Source: Nocardioides sp. (lineage in GTDB: Bacteria; Actinomycetota; Actinomycetes; Propionibacteriales; Nocardioidaceae). Taken from it: 5,560 bases of DNA. Made by a program: the position numbers and the translations under genes. The stretch lies in the NCBI GenBank assembly GCA_021731205.1, contig JAKFXV010000076.1, forward strand, positions 1-5,560, given 5' to 3'. This document shows positions 1 to 4,630 of this stretch, in pieces. The notes below the pieces were generated by a model that saw only the letters and a program-made list of their open reading frames with translations, searched no databases and was not told the DNA's origin. The number at the start of each line of letters is the position of its first letter. The stretch's first letter is position 1.

Positions 1-131
1 GACAGGCTCGCAGGTCGAGTTTCGTCGTCGATATGCAGGGCATCGTGCGCTGGGCCGTTCACAACGCATCCGGTGACAGCCGCGACCTTGATGAGCACGT
101 ACGGCAATTGGGGTCGGCGGCTTCTGTCTAG
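1..131 (+). CDS. Peroxiredoxin (AhpC/TSA, AhpE/Bcp-like), C-terminal fragment
   Basis: The reading frame beginning at base 3 is open from the window edge to a TAG at 129-131 and gives 42 residues. Its core, SFVVDMQGIVRWAVHN followed by RDLDEHVRQL, matches the C-terminal end of thiol peroxiredoxins of the AhpC/TSA superfamily. There an Arg just before the F-V-V/I-D strand lies near the peroxidatic cysteine, followed by a G-x-V/I-R-W strand and a final helix. The enzyme reduces hydrogen peroxide and organic hydroperoxides in the cytoplasm. The thioredoxin-fold core and the catalytic PxxxTxxC motif lie upstream of the window, so the subfamily (AhpE-like or Bcp-like) cannot be decided. The assignment rests on a short tail only. 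No gene follows in the same transcription direction before the tRNA, so this is probably the end of its transcript. Confidence 0.72.
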   Translation, partial: QARRSSFVVDMQGIVRWAVHNASGDSRDLDEHVRQLGSAASV

Positions 132-215
132 GCCGGCGAGACCCACTGGAAACTTTTACCTCGTTTTTTTCGATCAGGACTGGCACTGTCCGCGCCCTTC
201 TGCATATGCTTCCTT

Positions 216-255
216 TGTCGCGCTGCTGGTGACCCGAGACGCCAGCAGCGCGACA
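216..255. terminator. 14-bp perfect inverted repeat, possible terminator or processing hairpin
   Basis: TGTCGCGCTGCTGG at 216-229 is the exact reverse complement of bases 242-255, with a 12-base loop. Two further pairs (T230-G241 and G231-C240) could close the stem to 16 bp with an 8-base loop. The stem is GC-rich and very stable. It is not followed by a clean T-run (ATTCTTATG), so it is not a textbook Rho-independent terminator. Actinobacteria often use stem-loops with poor U-tracts, so termination of the peroxiredoxin transcript is the likeliest role. RNA processing or protein binding are alternatives. Confidence 0.5.
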
Positions 256-320
256 TTCTTATGTCCGTCCACTGGCCGGGCGTCTGCGCTCTCTGCGCAT
301 TCCTGTGGTGCAGGTCCGGC

Positions 321-326
321 TACTGT
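321..326 (+). promoter_or_regulatory. Possible -10 element for tRNA-Val
   Basis: TACTGT fits the actinobacterial TANNNT -10 pattern. It would place transcription initiation about 12 bases before the mature tRNA. No good -35 hexamer is seen at 16-18 bp upstream, so this is a weak call. Confidence 0.3.
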
Positions 327-344
327 GCGAGCCACGTGCCATCG

Positions 345-416
345 GGGCGTATAGCTCAGCGGTAGAGCTCTGGTCTTACAAACCAGCGGTCGGGGGTTCG
401 ATCCCCTCTGCGCCCA
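345..416 (+). tRNA. tRNA-Val, anticodon TAC
   Basis: All four arms fold. The 7-bp acceptor pairs 345-351 (GGGCGTA) with 409-415 (TGCGCCC), with one G-T pair. The D-stem pairs GCTC 354-357 with GAGC 365-368. The anticodon stem pairs CTGGT 370-374 with ACCAG 382-386, around the loop CTTACAA with anticodon TAC at 377-379. The T-stem pairs 392-396 with 404-408, around the loop TTCGATC. The discriminator is A416 and the next bases are CCC, so the 3' CCA is not fully encoded and must be added after transcription, as is common in actinobacteria. The tRNA decodes GUA and probably other GUN valine codons. No displaced copy of its 3' end is seen in the window, so it shows no sign of being an integration site here. 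Confidence 0.95.
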
Positions 417-437
417 CCCCTGTTCCCACGGTCGGTC

Positions 438-467
438 CATGAGGGTTCTCTCATGTTCGGCTAATCG
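438..467 (+). promoter_or_regulatory. Candidate OmpR-family operator upstream of the secreted Asp-rich gene
   Basis: TCTCATGT at 449-456 and GCTAATCG at 460-467 are spaced 11 bp apart, the period of OmpR/PhoB-family direct repeats. They match the stronger operator at 4556-4574 (TCTCATCC unit) at 6/8 and 5/8 positions. A CATGAG (438-443)/CTCATG (450-455) inverted repeat with a 6-base loop overlaps the first repeat, and the right-hand operator has a similar overlapping palindrome. The site lies about 25 bp upstream of a possible -10 element, a position suited to activation. Binding by the response regulator encoded at 1939-2604 is inference. Confidence 0.45.
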
Positions 468-491
468 CCAGTTCACCAACGCCCGTGAACC

Positions 492-497
492 TAGAGT
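492..497 (+). promoter_or_regulatory. Possible -10 element for the secreted protein/kinase unit
   Basis: TAGAGT fits TANNNT and would give a start near 504 and a leader of roughly 47 bases before the ATG at 551. There is no good TTGACA-like hexamer at 17 bp, which would fit a promoter that needs an activator bound at 449-467. Confidence 0.35.
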
Positions 498-550
498 CAA
501 CAGCGGCTTCGGCATCGGTCGAATCCGTACACCGTGTGAGAGGAAGAACA

Positions 551-1039
551 ATGAGAAGGCTACTTTCGGTCAGCACCATTGGACTGGCCAGCTTGGTGGC
601 GGTCGGGCTGTTGTCCCTGCAGGGCGGTGCCGCGGCGGCCGATGACCTCGTCAAGCGCGACGAGGACGACCCGGATGTCGTGAGACTCGATGACGACGAT
701 GACGACGACGACACCGATGAGGGTCTCACCGACGAAGACGTGACCGACGACAGCGGCACCGGAGTGGACACCGGGACTGGAACTGGGCGAGGCAACGGCA
801 CCAACGGCACGATGAGCAAGACCGACCAGAACACCGGCACCAACACCGGCACCAACACCGGCGCCAGCAACACCACCAACGACGACACCAACAGCCGGAA
901 GACCTCGGTGAGCCGGGATCGTGATCGCAGCCGTGGTGACAAGACCACCGACATGACCAACGACGGTCCGGGTCGCAACAACGTCGATCACAGCCAGAAC
1001 AAGACCAACGACAAGTCGCGCAACGACACGCGGCGCTGA
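551..1039 (+). CDS. Secreted Asp-rich, low-complexity polyampholyte protein, function unknown
   Basis: This is a 162-residue protein that I cannot assign to a named family. Residues 1-30 look like a Sec signal peptide: an RR start, a hydrophobic core, and AAA before the predicted cut at A30/D31. The mature protein has no predicted fold and falls into blocks. Residues 31-67 are highly acidic (22 Asp/Glu against 3 Arg/Lys) with eight Asp in a row at 47-54. Residues 68-117 are Gly/Thr/Asn-rich, including an NTGT repeat encoded by a 12-bp DNA repeat. Residues 118-162 are net basic (about 13 Arg/Lys against 8 Asp). The ATG at 551 is preferred to the in-frame GTG at 485 because it begins the signal peptide and follows AGAGGAAG with suitable spacing. 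It is probably co-transcribed with the Ser/Thr kinase 14 bp downstream. A candidate response-regulator box lies upstream. Calcium, metal or cationic-ligand binding outside the cell is a guess from composition. Confidence 0.8.
   Translation: MRRLLSVSTIGLASLVAVGLLSLQGGAAAADDLVKRDEDDPDVVRLDDDDDDDDTDEGLTDEDVTDDSGTGVDTGTGTGRGNGTNGTMSKTDQNTGTNTGTNTGASNTTNDDTNSRKTSVSRDRDRSRGDKTTDMTNDGPGRNNVDHSQNKTNDKSRNDTRR
830..862 (+). repeat. 12-bp in-frame tandem repeat, about 2.75 copies
   Basis: The unit AACACCGGCACC occurs at 830-841 and 842-853 and partially at 854-862, encoding NTGT-NTGT-NTG in the linker of the secreted protein. Its length is a multiple of three, so copy-number changes would preserve the frame and alter linker length. 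Confidence 0.85.
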
Positions 1040-1053
1040 CCCCCGAACCAGCG

Positions 1054-1935
1054 ATGACCGACTCCGACACCTGGCACCTTCGCGAAGGTGAGTTGCTGAC
1101 CCCCGAACTCACCGTCATCAAACTGCTCGGCGGAGGCAACGCCTACGAGGCGTACCTCTGCTTCGACGACACCACGTACGCCCCCGTCGTGGTGAAGGTG
1201 GTGCGACCCGGCCAGGTGTCGGATCGGTCGACGCTGCGCGGCCTGCGCCGCGAGGTGCAGGCCCTGGCCGACGTCAACCACCCGGTGGTCGTCCGGGGCC
1301 TGCGCCATCAGCTCGACGGCGAGCGTCCGCACGTCGTGCTCGAGCAGATCGACGGGCCACGCCTGTCCTCACTCATCCGCCGCCACGGGGCCTTGCAACA
1401 GCAGCAGTACCTCCCACTCGCGTTGGAGATCGCCTCCGCCCTCCACTACTTCGCGAACATCGGCTATGTCCACCTCGACATCAAGCCCAGCAACATCATC
1501 ATGGGCGCGCCGGCGCGGCTGATCGACCTCTCCGTCGCGAGAACCTCCGAGAAGGCTGCCGCGCTCACCTCACCGATCGGAACCGACGCCTACATGGCGC
1601 CCGAGCAGTGCGACCCTCCACAGACCGGCGCGCCGGGATTCGCCAGTGACATCTGGGGTCTGGGTGCGACCTTGTTCCACGCGGTGTCTGGATATCGGCC
1701 GTTCGACAAGGGCGATCCGGACTCAGACGACGTACGCGGGCGGTTCCCGCAGCTGGCCGGACCGGCTCACGAGCTTCCGGCGGGCGTGCCGCACGAGGTG
1801 GCCAAGTTGATCGCGGCCTCCCTGGAGTTCCGTCCCGGGGACCGGCCGTCCCCCCGAGAGTTCGCCGAGGCACTGGAACCGGTGTTGGCGCGCCAGCCGC
1901 GAGCCCGGCTGGGCGGTCTCAAGGTGATCCGCTGA
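1054..1935 (+). CDS. Hanks-type serine/threonine protein kinase, soluble, atypical motifs
   Basis: This 293-residue protein is essentially a bare kinase domain, with no transmembrane segment and no PASTA or other sensor region, so it should be cytoplasmic. Visible landmarks are a Gly-rich loop near 25-33 (LLGGGNAYEAY, third Gly replaced), ATP-binding Lys48 in VVVKVV, and alpha-C Glu67 in RREV. The catalytic loop is 140-147 (HLDIKPSN: Asp142, Lys144, Asn147). The metal-binding Asp158 sits in DLS where DFG is usual. YMAPE is at 180-184, SDIWGLG at 198-204, and the conserved Arg264 in PGDRPSP. HLD instead of HRD makes it a non-RD kinase, so it may not need activation-loop phosphorylation. All catalytic residues are present, so activity is expected. 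The ATG at 1054 lies 14 bp after the upstream stop without a clear Shine-Dalgarno, suggesting coupling to the secreted-protein gene. Its substrate is unknown; the adjacent two-component proteins are obvious candidates. Confidence 0.92.
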   Translation: MTDSDTWHLREGELLTPELTVIKLLGGGNAYEAYLCFDDTTYAPVVVKVVRPGQVSDRSTLRGLRREVQALADVNHPVVVRGLRHQLDGERPHVVLEQIDGPRLSSLIRRHGALQQQQYLPLALEIASALHYFANIGYVHLDIKPSNIIMGAPARLIDLSVARTSEKAAALTSPIGTDAYMAPEQCDPPQTGAPGFASDIWGLGATLFHAVSGYRPFDKGDPDSDDVRGRFPQLAGPAHELPAGVPHEVAKLIAASLEFRPGDRPSPREFAEALEPVLARQPRARLGGLKVIR

Positions 1936-1944
1936 ACCTCAGCG
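1930..1944. terminator. Palindrome spanning the two convergent stop codons, possible bidirectional terminator
   Basis: CGCTGA (1930-1935) and TCAGCG (1939-1944) are perfect inverted arms around ACC. The arms contain the TGA of the kinase and the TGA (TCA on this strand) of the response regulator. With only 3 bp between the stops, this is the only structure available to separate the converging transcripts. The stem is short and lacks T-runs, so termination is uncertain. Confidence 0.35.
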
Positions 1945-2604
1945 ATTGAAGCGGTAGCCCATCCCGCGCACCGTGGCGATCGCGTCCGCGCCCAGTTTCT
2001 TGCGGAGGTAGCCGACGTAGACGTCCACGACGTTCGAGCCGGGGTCGAAGTCATAGCCCCACACATGTTCGAGCAGTTGCTCGCGCGAGAGCACCTGGCC
2101 CGCATTGGTCATGAAGATCTCTGCCAGCACGAACTCGCGGGCCGACAGATCCCACTCCTTGCCCTGTGCGATCGCACGCCGGGTTCGCCGATCCAGCCGC
2201 ACCTCGCCGACCGTGAGGACCTCCTCCCCGGGCGGTGAGCTCGAGGCTTGCCGCAGCCTCAGTCGCACCCGAGCAACCAGCTCGGCGAAGGAGAACGGTT
2301 TGGACATGTAGTCGTCCGCACCGCCCTCGAGCGCCGTGACGGTGTCGGCTACGGAGTCGCGCGCAGTCAGCACGATGACCGGAAGCTCGGAGCCTGCATC
2401 GCGCATGCGACGCAGCACCTCGAAACCGTCGAGACCGGGCAGACCGATGTCGAGAATCAGGAGGTCGAAGGATCCGTGGATGGCGAGGTCCAACGCCATG
2501 ATTCCGTCTCCGGCCACGGTGGTCTGGTGCCCTTCGGCCGTCATTCCCTTGGCCAGGAAGGAGGCGATCCGAGGCTCGTCCTCGACGATCAGGAGGCGGG
2601 CCAT
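1939..2604 (-). CDS. OmpR/PhoB-family DNA-binding response regulator
   Basis: This 221-residue protein is full length for the family. The N-terminal receiver domain (about 2-118) shows the acidic pocket E8-D9-E10, phospho-acceptor Asp52 in LILDIGLPG, Thr80 in IVLTA and Lys102 in SKPFS. The C-terminal winged-helix DNA-binding domain (about 128-221) shows the usual WDLSAREFVLAEIF, LSREQLLEHVWGYDF, NVVDVYVGYLRKKL and TVRGMGYRF motifs. The ATG at 2604 lies inside the end of the histidine kinase gene (16-bp overlap) and follows GAGGGA at good spacing, so translation is probably coupled. The kinase gene comes first and the regulator last, the reverse of the commoner order. Proteins of this family bind 11-bp-spaced direct repeats, and such repeats occur upstream of its own operon at 4556-4574 and more weakly at 449-467. 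Within the family it resembles MprA/CseB-type regulators, but I do not assign orthology. Confidence 0.96.
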   Translation of the reverse strand: MARLLIVEDEPRIASFLAKGMTAEGHQTTVAGDGIMALDLAIHGSFDLLILDIGLPGLDGFEVLRRMRDAGSELPVIVLTARDSVADTVTALEGGADDYMSKPFSFAELVARVRLRLRQASSSPPGEEVLTVGEVRLDRRTRRAIAQGKEWDLSAREFVLAEIFMTNAGQVLSREQLLEHVWGYDFDPGSNVVDVYVGYLRKKLGADAIATVRGMGYRFNR

Positions 2605-4118
2605 GGCTTGTCCCTCGCGATCGAGTGCAGCGTGGATTCCAGCGGAAGCGTCAGTGTGAAGACGGCACCTCGCTCGGGCGCATCGGAAACGGCAACCTGA
2701 CCGCCGTGCGCCTCAGCGATGGCGCTCACGATCGAGAGCCCCAAACCGAAGCCCTCGTCGCCGGGCCGCACTGCACTGCGCCCGAAGCGCTCGAAGATCA
2801 GCTCCTGATCCGCGGGATCGACGCCGTCGCCGCCGTCACGCACCCACAGGCGCAGTCGATCCCCATCCGTCGCGGAGCCGATCGCGATCTCGGCACCGGG
2901 ATCGGTGTGCTTGACCGCATTGTCGGCCAGTTGCAGGAGCGCCTGAGTCAGCCGTTGCGAATCGCCTGGGATCTTGACTGTGGCGCTGGCGTCCAGGACC
3001 CAGGTGCGATCGGCGAGACCGCTGGCCTTGGCGAGGGCGGCTCGGGTGAGCTGGTCGACGTCGACCTCGGCAACGCTCAAGAAGTCTGGGCGGATGCTCT
3101 TGGCCAGCAGGCTCATGTCTCCCACGAGTCTCGACATCCGATCGACTTCGTCGAGCAGCAATGCACGAGTCTCCGCGACTTCCTCGGGGTTGCCCGATTC
3201 GAGCAACTCGAGATGTCCACGAAGGACGGTCAACGGGGTGCGGAGTTCGTGGCCGGCCTCGTCGAGGAAGCGTCGTTGGGAGCTGAACGACCGCTCCAGA
3301 CGACCGAGCATGTCGTTCACCGTCCGGGTGAGCGCGGTGAGGTCGTCGTTGCCCGACTCGTCGATGCGGCGAGACAAGTCGCCGCCCCCGATCTCTCGCG
3401 CCGTGTCGTTCAGGCGACGCAGGGGCGCGAGCAGCCGCCCGGCTTGCCACTGGGCGAGCACGGTGATCGCACCGAGCGAGAGCAGGCTCACGACGGCGTA
3501 CGTGCGGATCAGACTGGTGAGCTCGCGTCCGCTGTCGTCGAGGAACGTGACGACCACGAGGGCTCCTGAGTCCGTCGGATTCCCGCCCGCGGCGAGCACT
3601 TCTGAAACGGGCTGGACGGTCAACAGCAGTTCGCCCACCGCGGAGTCGACGTTGGCCGTGCCGCCGGCGTCTCCCAGGGCCCGGATGTCCGCAAGGAATC
3701 TGGCGTCCTCCACGAGCTCGGCATGGCGTTGGGTCGAGAGATAGCGTGGTTCGTCGTTGATCCAGCCCACCAACATCTCGTTGTCGCTTGCGACGTTGCG
3801 GTTCATGAAGGTGTAGAGCACATCGTCGATCTCGGTGAACCGTTCGGTCGCCTGAAGGGCCGCGAACTCCGCCAACTCCTGCTCGGCTTGAGCGGTCGCG
3901 GCCGAGTGCAGCCGAGCCGACTCGAGCACATAGATGATCAGCCCGGCCAGCGTGAGCGCGATGGTGACCAGCACAGCCAGGGACACCACGATGCGCGTGC
4001 GAACCGAGAGACCGCTGCGAGAGGTCGGCTGCCGACGCCCGTCGGGGCTAGTCGTCGTCTGGCTCAGCGTCGTCGTCCGGATCGTCGTCGGGGTCGTCGG
4101 TGTCGTCGTCGGGCTCAT
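2589..4118 (-). CDS. Membrane sensor histidine kinase (HAMP, HisKA, HATPase_c), partner of the adjacent regulator
   Basis: Counted from the ATG at 4118 the protein has 509 residues. A Thr-rich, then Arg-containing cytoplasmic tail (1-42) leads to TM1 at about 43-65, an extracellular sensor of about 138 residues, TM2 at about 203-224 and HAMP at about 226-278. Phospho-acceptor His290 lies in FLDEAGHELRTPL. The ATPase shows Asn400 in LADNAVKHT, the G1 box DGGDG (428-432), the F box IFERFGR and the G2 box GFGLGLSIV (about 456-464). The sensor stretch SDNEMLVGWINDEPRYLS recalls the periplasmic domain of many actinobacterial kinases of unknown ligand. Start choice is difficult: no ATG, GTG or TTG occurs in frame between the upstream gene's stop (4048) and TM1, so initiation must lie within that gene. 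4118 is the nearest standard start; 4187, 4196 and further ATGs are alternatives, none with a strong Shine-Dalgarno. The 3' end overlaps the response regulator by 16 bp. Confidence 0.93.
   Translation of the reverse strand: MSPTTTPTTPTTIRTTTLSQTTTSPDGRRQPTSRSGLSVRTRIVVSLAVLVTIALTLAGLIIYVLESARLHSAATAQAEQELAEFAALQATERFTEIDDVLYTFMNRNVASDNEMLVGWINDEPRYLSTQRHAELVEDARFLADIRALGDAGGTANVDSAVGELLLTVQPVSEVLAAGGNPTDSGALVVVTFLDDSGRELTSLIRTYAVVSLLSLGAITVLAQWQAGRLLAPLRRLNDTAREIGGGDLSRRIDESGNDDLTALTRTVNDMLGRLERSFSSQRRFLDEAGHELRTPLTVLRGHLELLESGNPEEVAETRALLLDEVDRMSRLVGDMSLLAKSIRPDFLSVAEVDVDQLTRAALAKASGLADRTWVLDASATVKIPGDSQRLTQALLQLADNAVKHTDPGAEIAIGSATDGDRLRLWVRDGGDGVDPADQELIFERFGRSAVRPGDEGFGLGLSIVSAIAEAHGGQVAVSDAPERGAVFTLTLPLESTLHSIARDKPWPAS
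4048..4118 (-). other. 71-bp dual-coding overlap of Asp-rich tail and histidine kinase N-terminus
   Basis: GAC-rich DNA reads as Asp blocks in the upstream gene's frame and as ACG Thr blocks in the kinase frame (MSPTTTPTTPTT). The extent depends on the kinase start at 4118 being correct; some overlap is unavoidable because no standard start codon follows 4048 before TM1. Confidence 0.65.
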
Positions 4119-4524
4119 CGTCGTCGTCCGCGCCGCCCCCGTTGCCCGGTCCGGATCGGTCTTGGTCGTCGTCCTTGCCGTTCCGTCCATCGTCATCGCT
4201 CTTGTCCCGATCACCCTTCTCGTCCCGATCATCGGAGTCATCGCGGCCGTCGCGGCCGGCGTTGTCGGAGTCGTCATCGAGATCGTCGGGACTGGGGGTG
4301 ATCTCCTGCACCGCCGTCGTGACCGGTTCCGAGGAGGGCCCCGCAGGGGCGAGGACGGTGATCCCCGAGGGTGCCGCCTCGGCAGGGCGCAACACGATGG
4401 CGTCGTACTGGGGAGGCTCCTGCTTCGTGGCGATCAGGGCACCGGCGACGTACGCGATCATCGGCAGCGCGACCATCAGGCCGATCAGAGTCTTCCAGCG
4501 GGTATCCAAGGGGGGCGTCTTCAT
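4048..4524 (-). CDS. Membrane-anchored protein with Asp-rich extracellular tail, function unknown
   Basis: This 158-residue protein is the first gene of the two-component operon. A short basic N-terminus is followed by one hydrophobic segment at about 13-32, with no clear signal-peptidase motif (IATKQE follows), so a type II signal anchor is likely. Residues 33-79 form a Pro/Ala linker. Residues 80-158 are a disordered tail with about 42 Asp/Glu and only 9 Arg/Lys, ending in DDD blocks separated by Pro. With the N-terminus inside, the tail lies outside the membrane, next to the histidine kinase sensor domain. The ATG at 4524 is chosen because it precedes the hydrophobic segment; GGAG lies only 2 bases upstream, so initiation may be near-leaderless. 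The last 71 bp overlap the kinase gene in another frame. There is no PepSY signature. Small acidic hydrophilic exported proteins beside two-component genes are, from memory, known in actinomycetes. A cation-binding accessory role is inference. Confidence 0.8.
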   Translation of the reverse strand: MKTPPLDTRWKTLIGLMVALPMIAYVAGALIATKQEPPQYDAIVLRPAEAAPSGITVLAPAGPSSEPVTTAVQEITPSPDDLDDDSDNAGRDGRDDSDDRDEKGDRDKSDDDGRNGKDDDQDRSGPGNGGGADDDDEPDDDTDDPDDDPDDDAEPDDD

Positions 4525-4533
4525 GGCTCCACG

Positions 4534-4539
4534 ATTCTC
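4534..4539 (-). promoter_or_regulatory. Probable -10 element of the two-component operon
   Basis: On the minus strand this reads GAGAAT. Seventeen bases upstream, the -35 position (4557-4562) reads CTCATC and lies within the proximal operator repeat. The absence of a TTGACA-like hexamer there suggests activation by a regulator bound over the -35 slot. The predicted start is only a few bases before the ATG at 4524. Confidence 0.45.
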
Positions 4540-4555
4540 GCGCAAGGTGGGGTGC

Positions 4556-4574
4556 GGATGAGAGCTGGATGAGA
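4556..4574 (-). promoter_or_regulatory. OmpR-family operator: two perfect 8-bp direct repeats, 11-bp period
   Basis: On the minus strand the sequence is TCTCATCC-AGC-TCTCATCC, two identical octamers (4567-4574 and 4556-4563) separated by 3 bp. Tandem half-sites at an 11-bp period are typical for head-to-tail dimers of OmpR/PhoB-family regulators. The proximal half-site overlaps the -35 position of the operon that ends with such a regulator, so positive autoregulation is the simplest reading. A degenerate relative stands upstream of the rightward unit at 449-467. The distal half-site is also one arm of a palindrome at 4569-4584. Confidence 0.65.
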
Positions 4575-4584
4575 AGGTTCTCAT
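4569..4584. repeat. 16-bp palindrome next to the operator
   Basis: ATGAGAA (4569-4575), GG, TTCTCAT (4578-4584) form 7-bp perfect arms with a 2-base centre. It re-uses the distal half-site of the operator and adds an inverted copy facing the nif3-like gene. It could extend the regulator footprint or bind a separate dimeric protein. Confidence 0.6.
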
Positions 4585-4617
4585 GAAGTGGCGTGCAAGC
4601 TCCTGCGCGGCGGTCGC

Positions 4618-4623
4618 TACGCT
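4618..4623 (+). promoter_or_regulatory. Possible -10 element for leaderless transcription of the nif3-like gene
   Basis: TACGCT fits TANNNT and ends exactly 7 bases before the ATG at 4631, the geometry of leaderless promoters in actinobacteria. The absence of a Shine-Dalgarno before 4631 agrees. The -35 region is not recognisable. Confidence 0.45.
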
Positions 4624-4630
4624 GCCTGCC

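Larger units (their letters stand above)
132..344. other. Non-coding interval between peroxiredoxin and tRNA-Val
   Basis: I see no convincing gene in these 213 bases; the open frames crossing it have no recognisable motif and would run into the tRNA. It holds a run of seven T at 164-170, preceded only by a weak CGAG (137-140)/CTCG (160-163) pairing that might serve as a poor terminator. It also holds a strong hairpin at 216-255 and a possible promoter for the tRNA near 321-326, both described separately. Confidence 0.6.

Noticed and set aside
73..354. Plus-strand 93-codon frame over the left non-coding stretch
   Set aside because: It overlaps the peroxiredoxin tail, the hairpin and the start of the tRNA, and has no recognisable motif.
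345..470. tRNA-Val as an integration site for a mobile element
   Set aside because: No repeat of the tRNA 3' end, integrase gene or composition change is seen in the window.
451..1332. Minus-strand frames rich in Ser, Val or Cys opposite the secreted protein and kinase start
   Set aside because: Their composition is the direct complement of the GAC/ACC repeats. No start signals or motifs support them.
4048..4300. GAC/GTC trinucleotide-rich tract as a CRISPR array or non-coding satellite
   Set aside because: There is no regular repeat-spacer structure. The tract is in frame and encodes the Asp-rich tail of an intact gene with an export anchor.
2589..4524. Asp-rich protein and histidine kinase as one protein joined by programmed frameshifting in the GAC repeat
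   Set aside because: Topology does not work: the anchor segment would put the Asp tail outside, and the next membrane segment would then place the kinase sensor domain inside the cell. Two separate proteins fit better, although the repeat makes slippage mechanically possible.
4048..4524. PepSY-domain protein, often found beside such two-component genes in actinobacteria
   Set aside because: The sequence has only one membrane segment, a Pro/Ala linker and an Asp-rich tail. No PepSY-type folded region can be recognised.
2625..4572. Several long plus-strand frames (for example 2625-3569, 2974-3744, 3723-4301, 3934-4572) opposite the histidine kinase and Asp-rich genes
   Set aside because: They lie antisense to clearly recognisable kinase motifs, show no domain of their own, and have the Arg/Ser- or Val-rich composition expected from reading high-GC coding DNA in the wrong frame.
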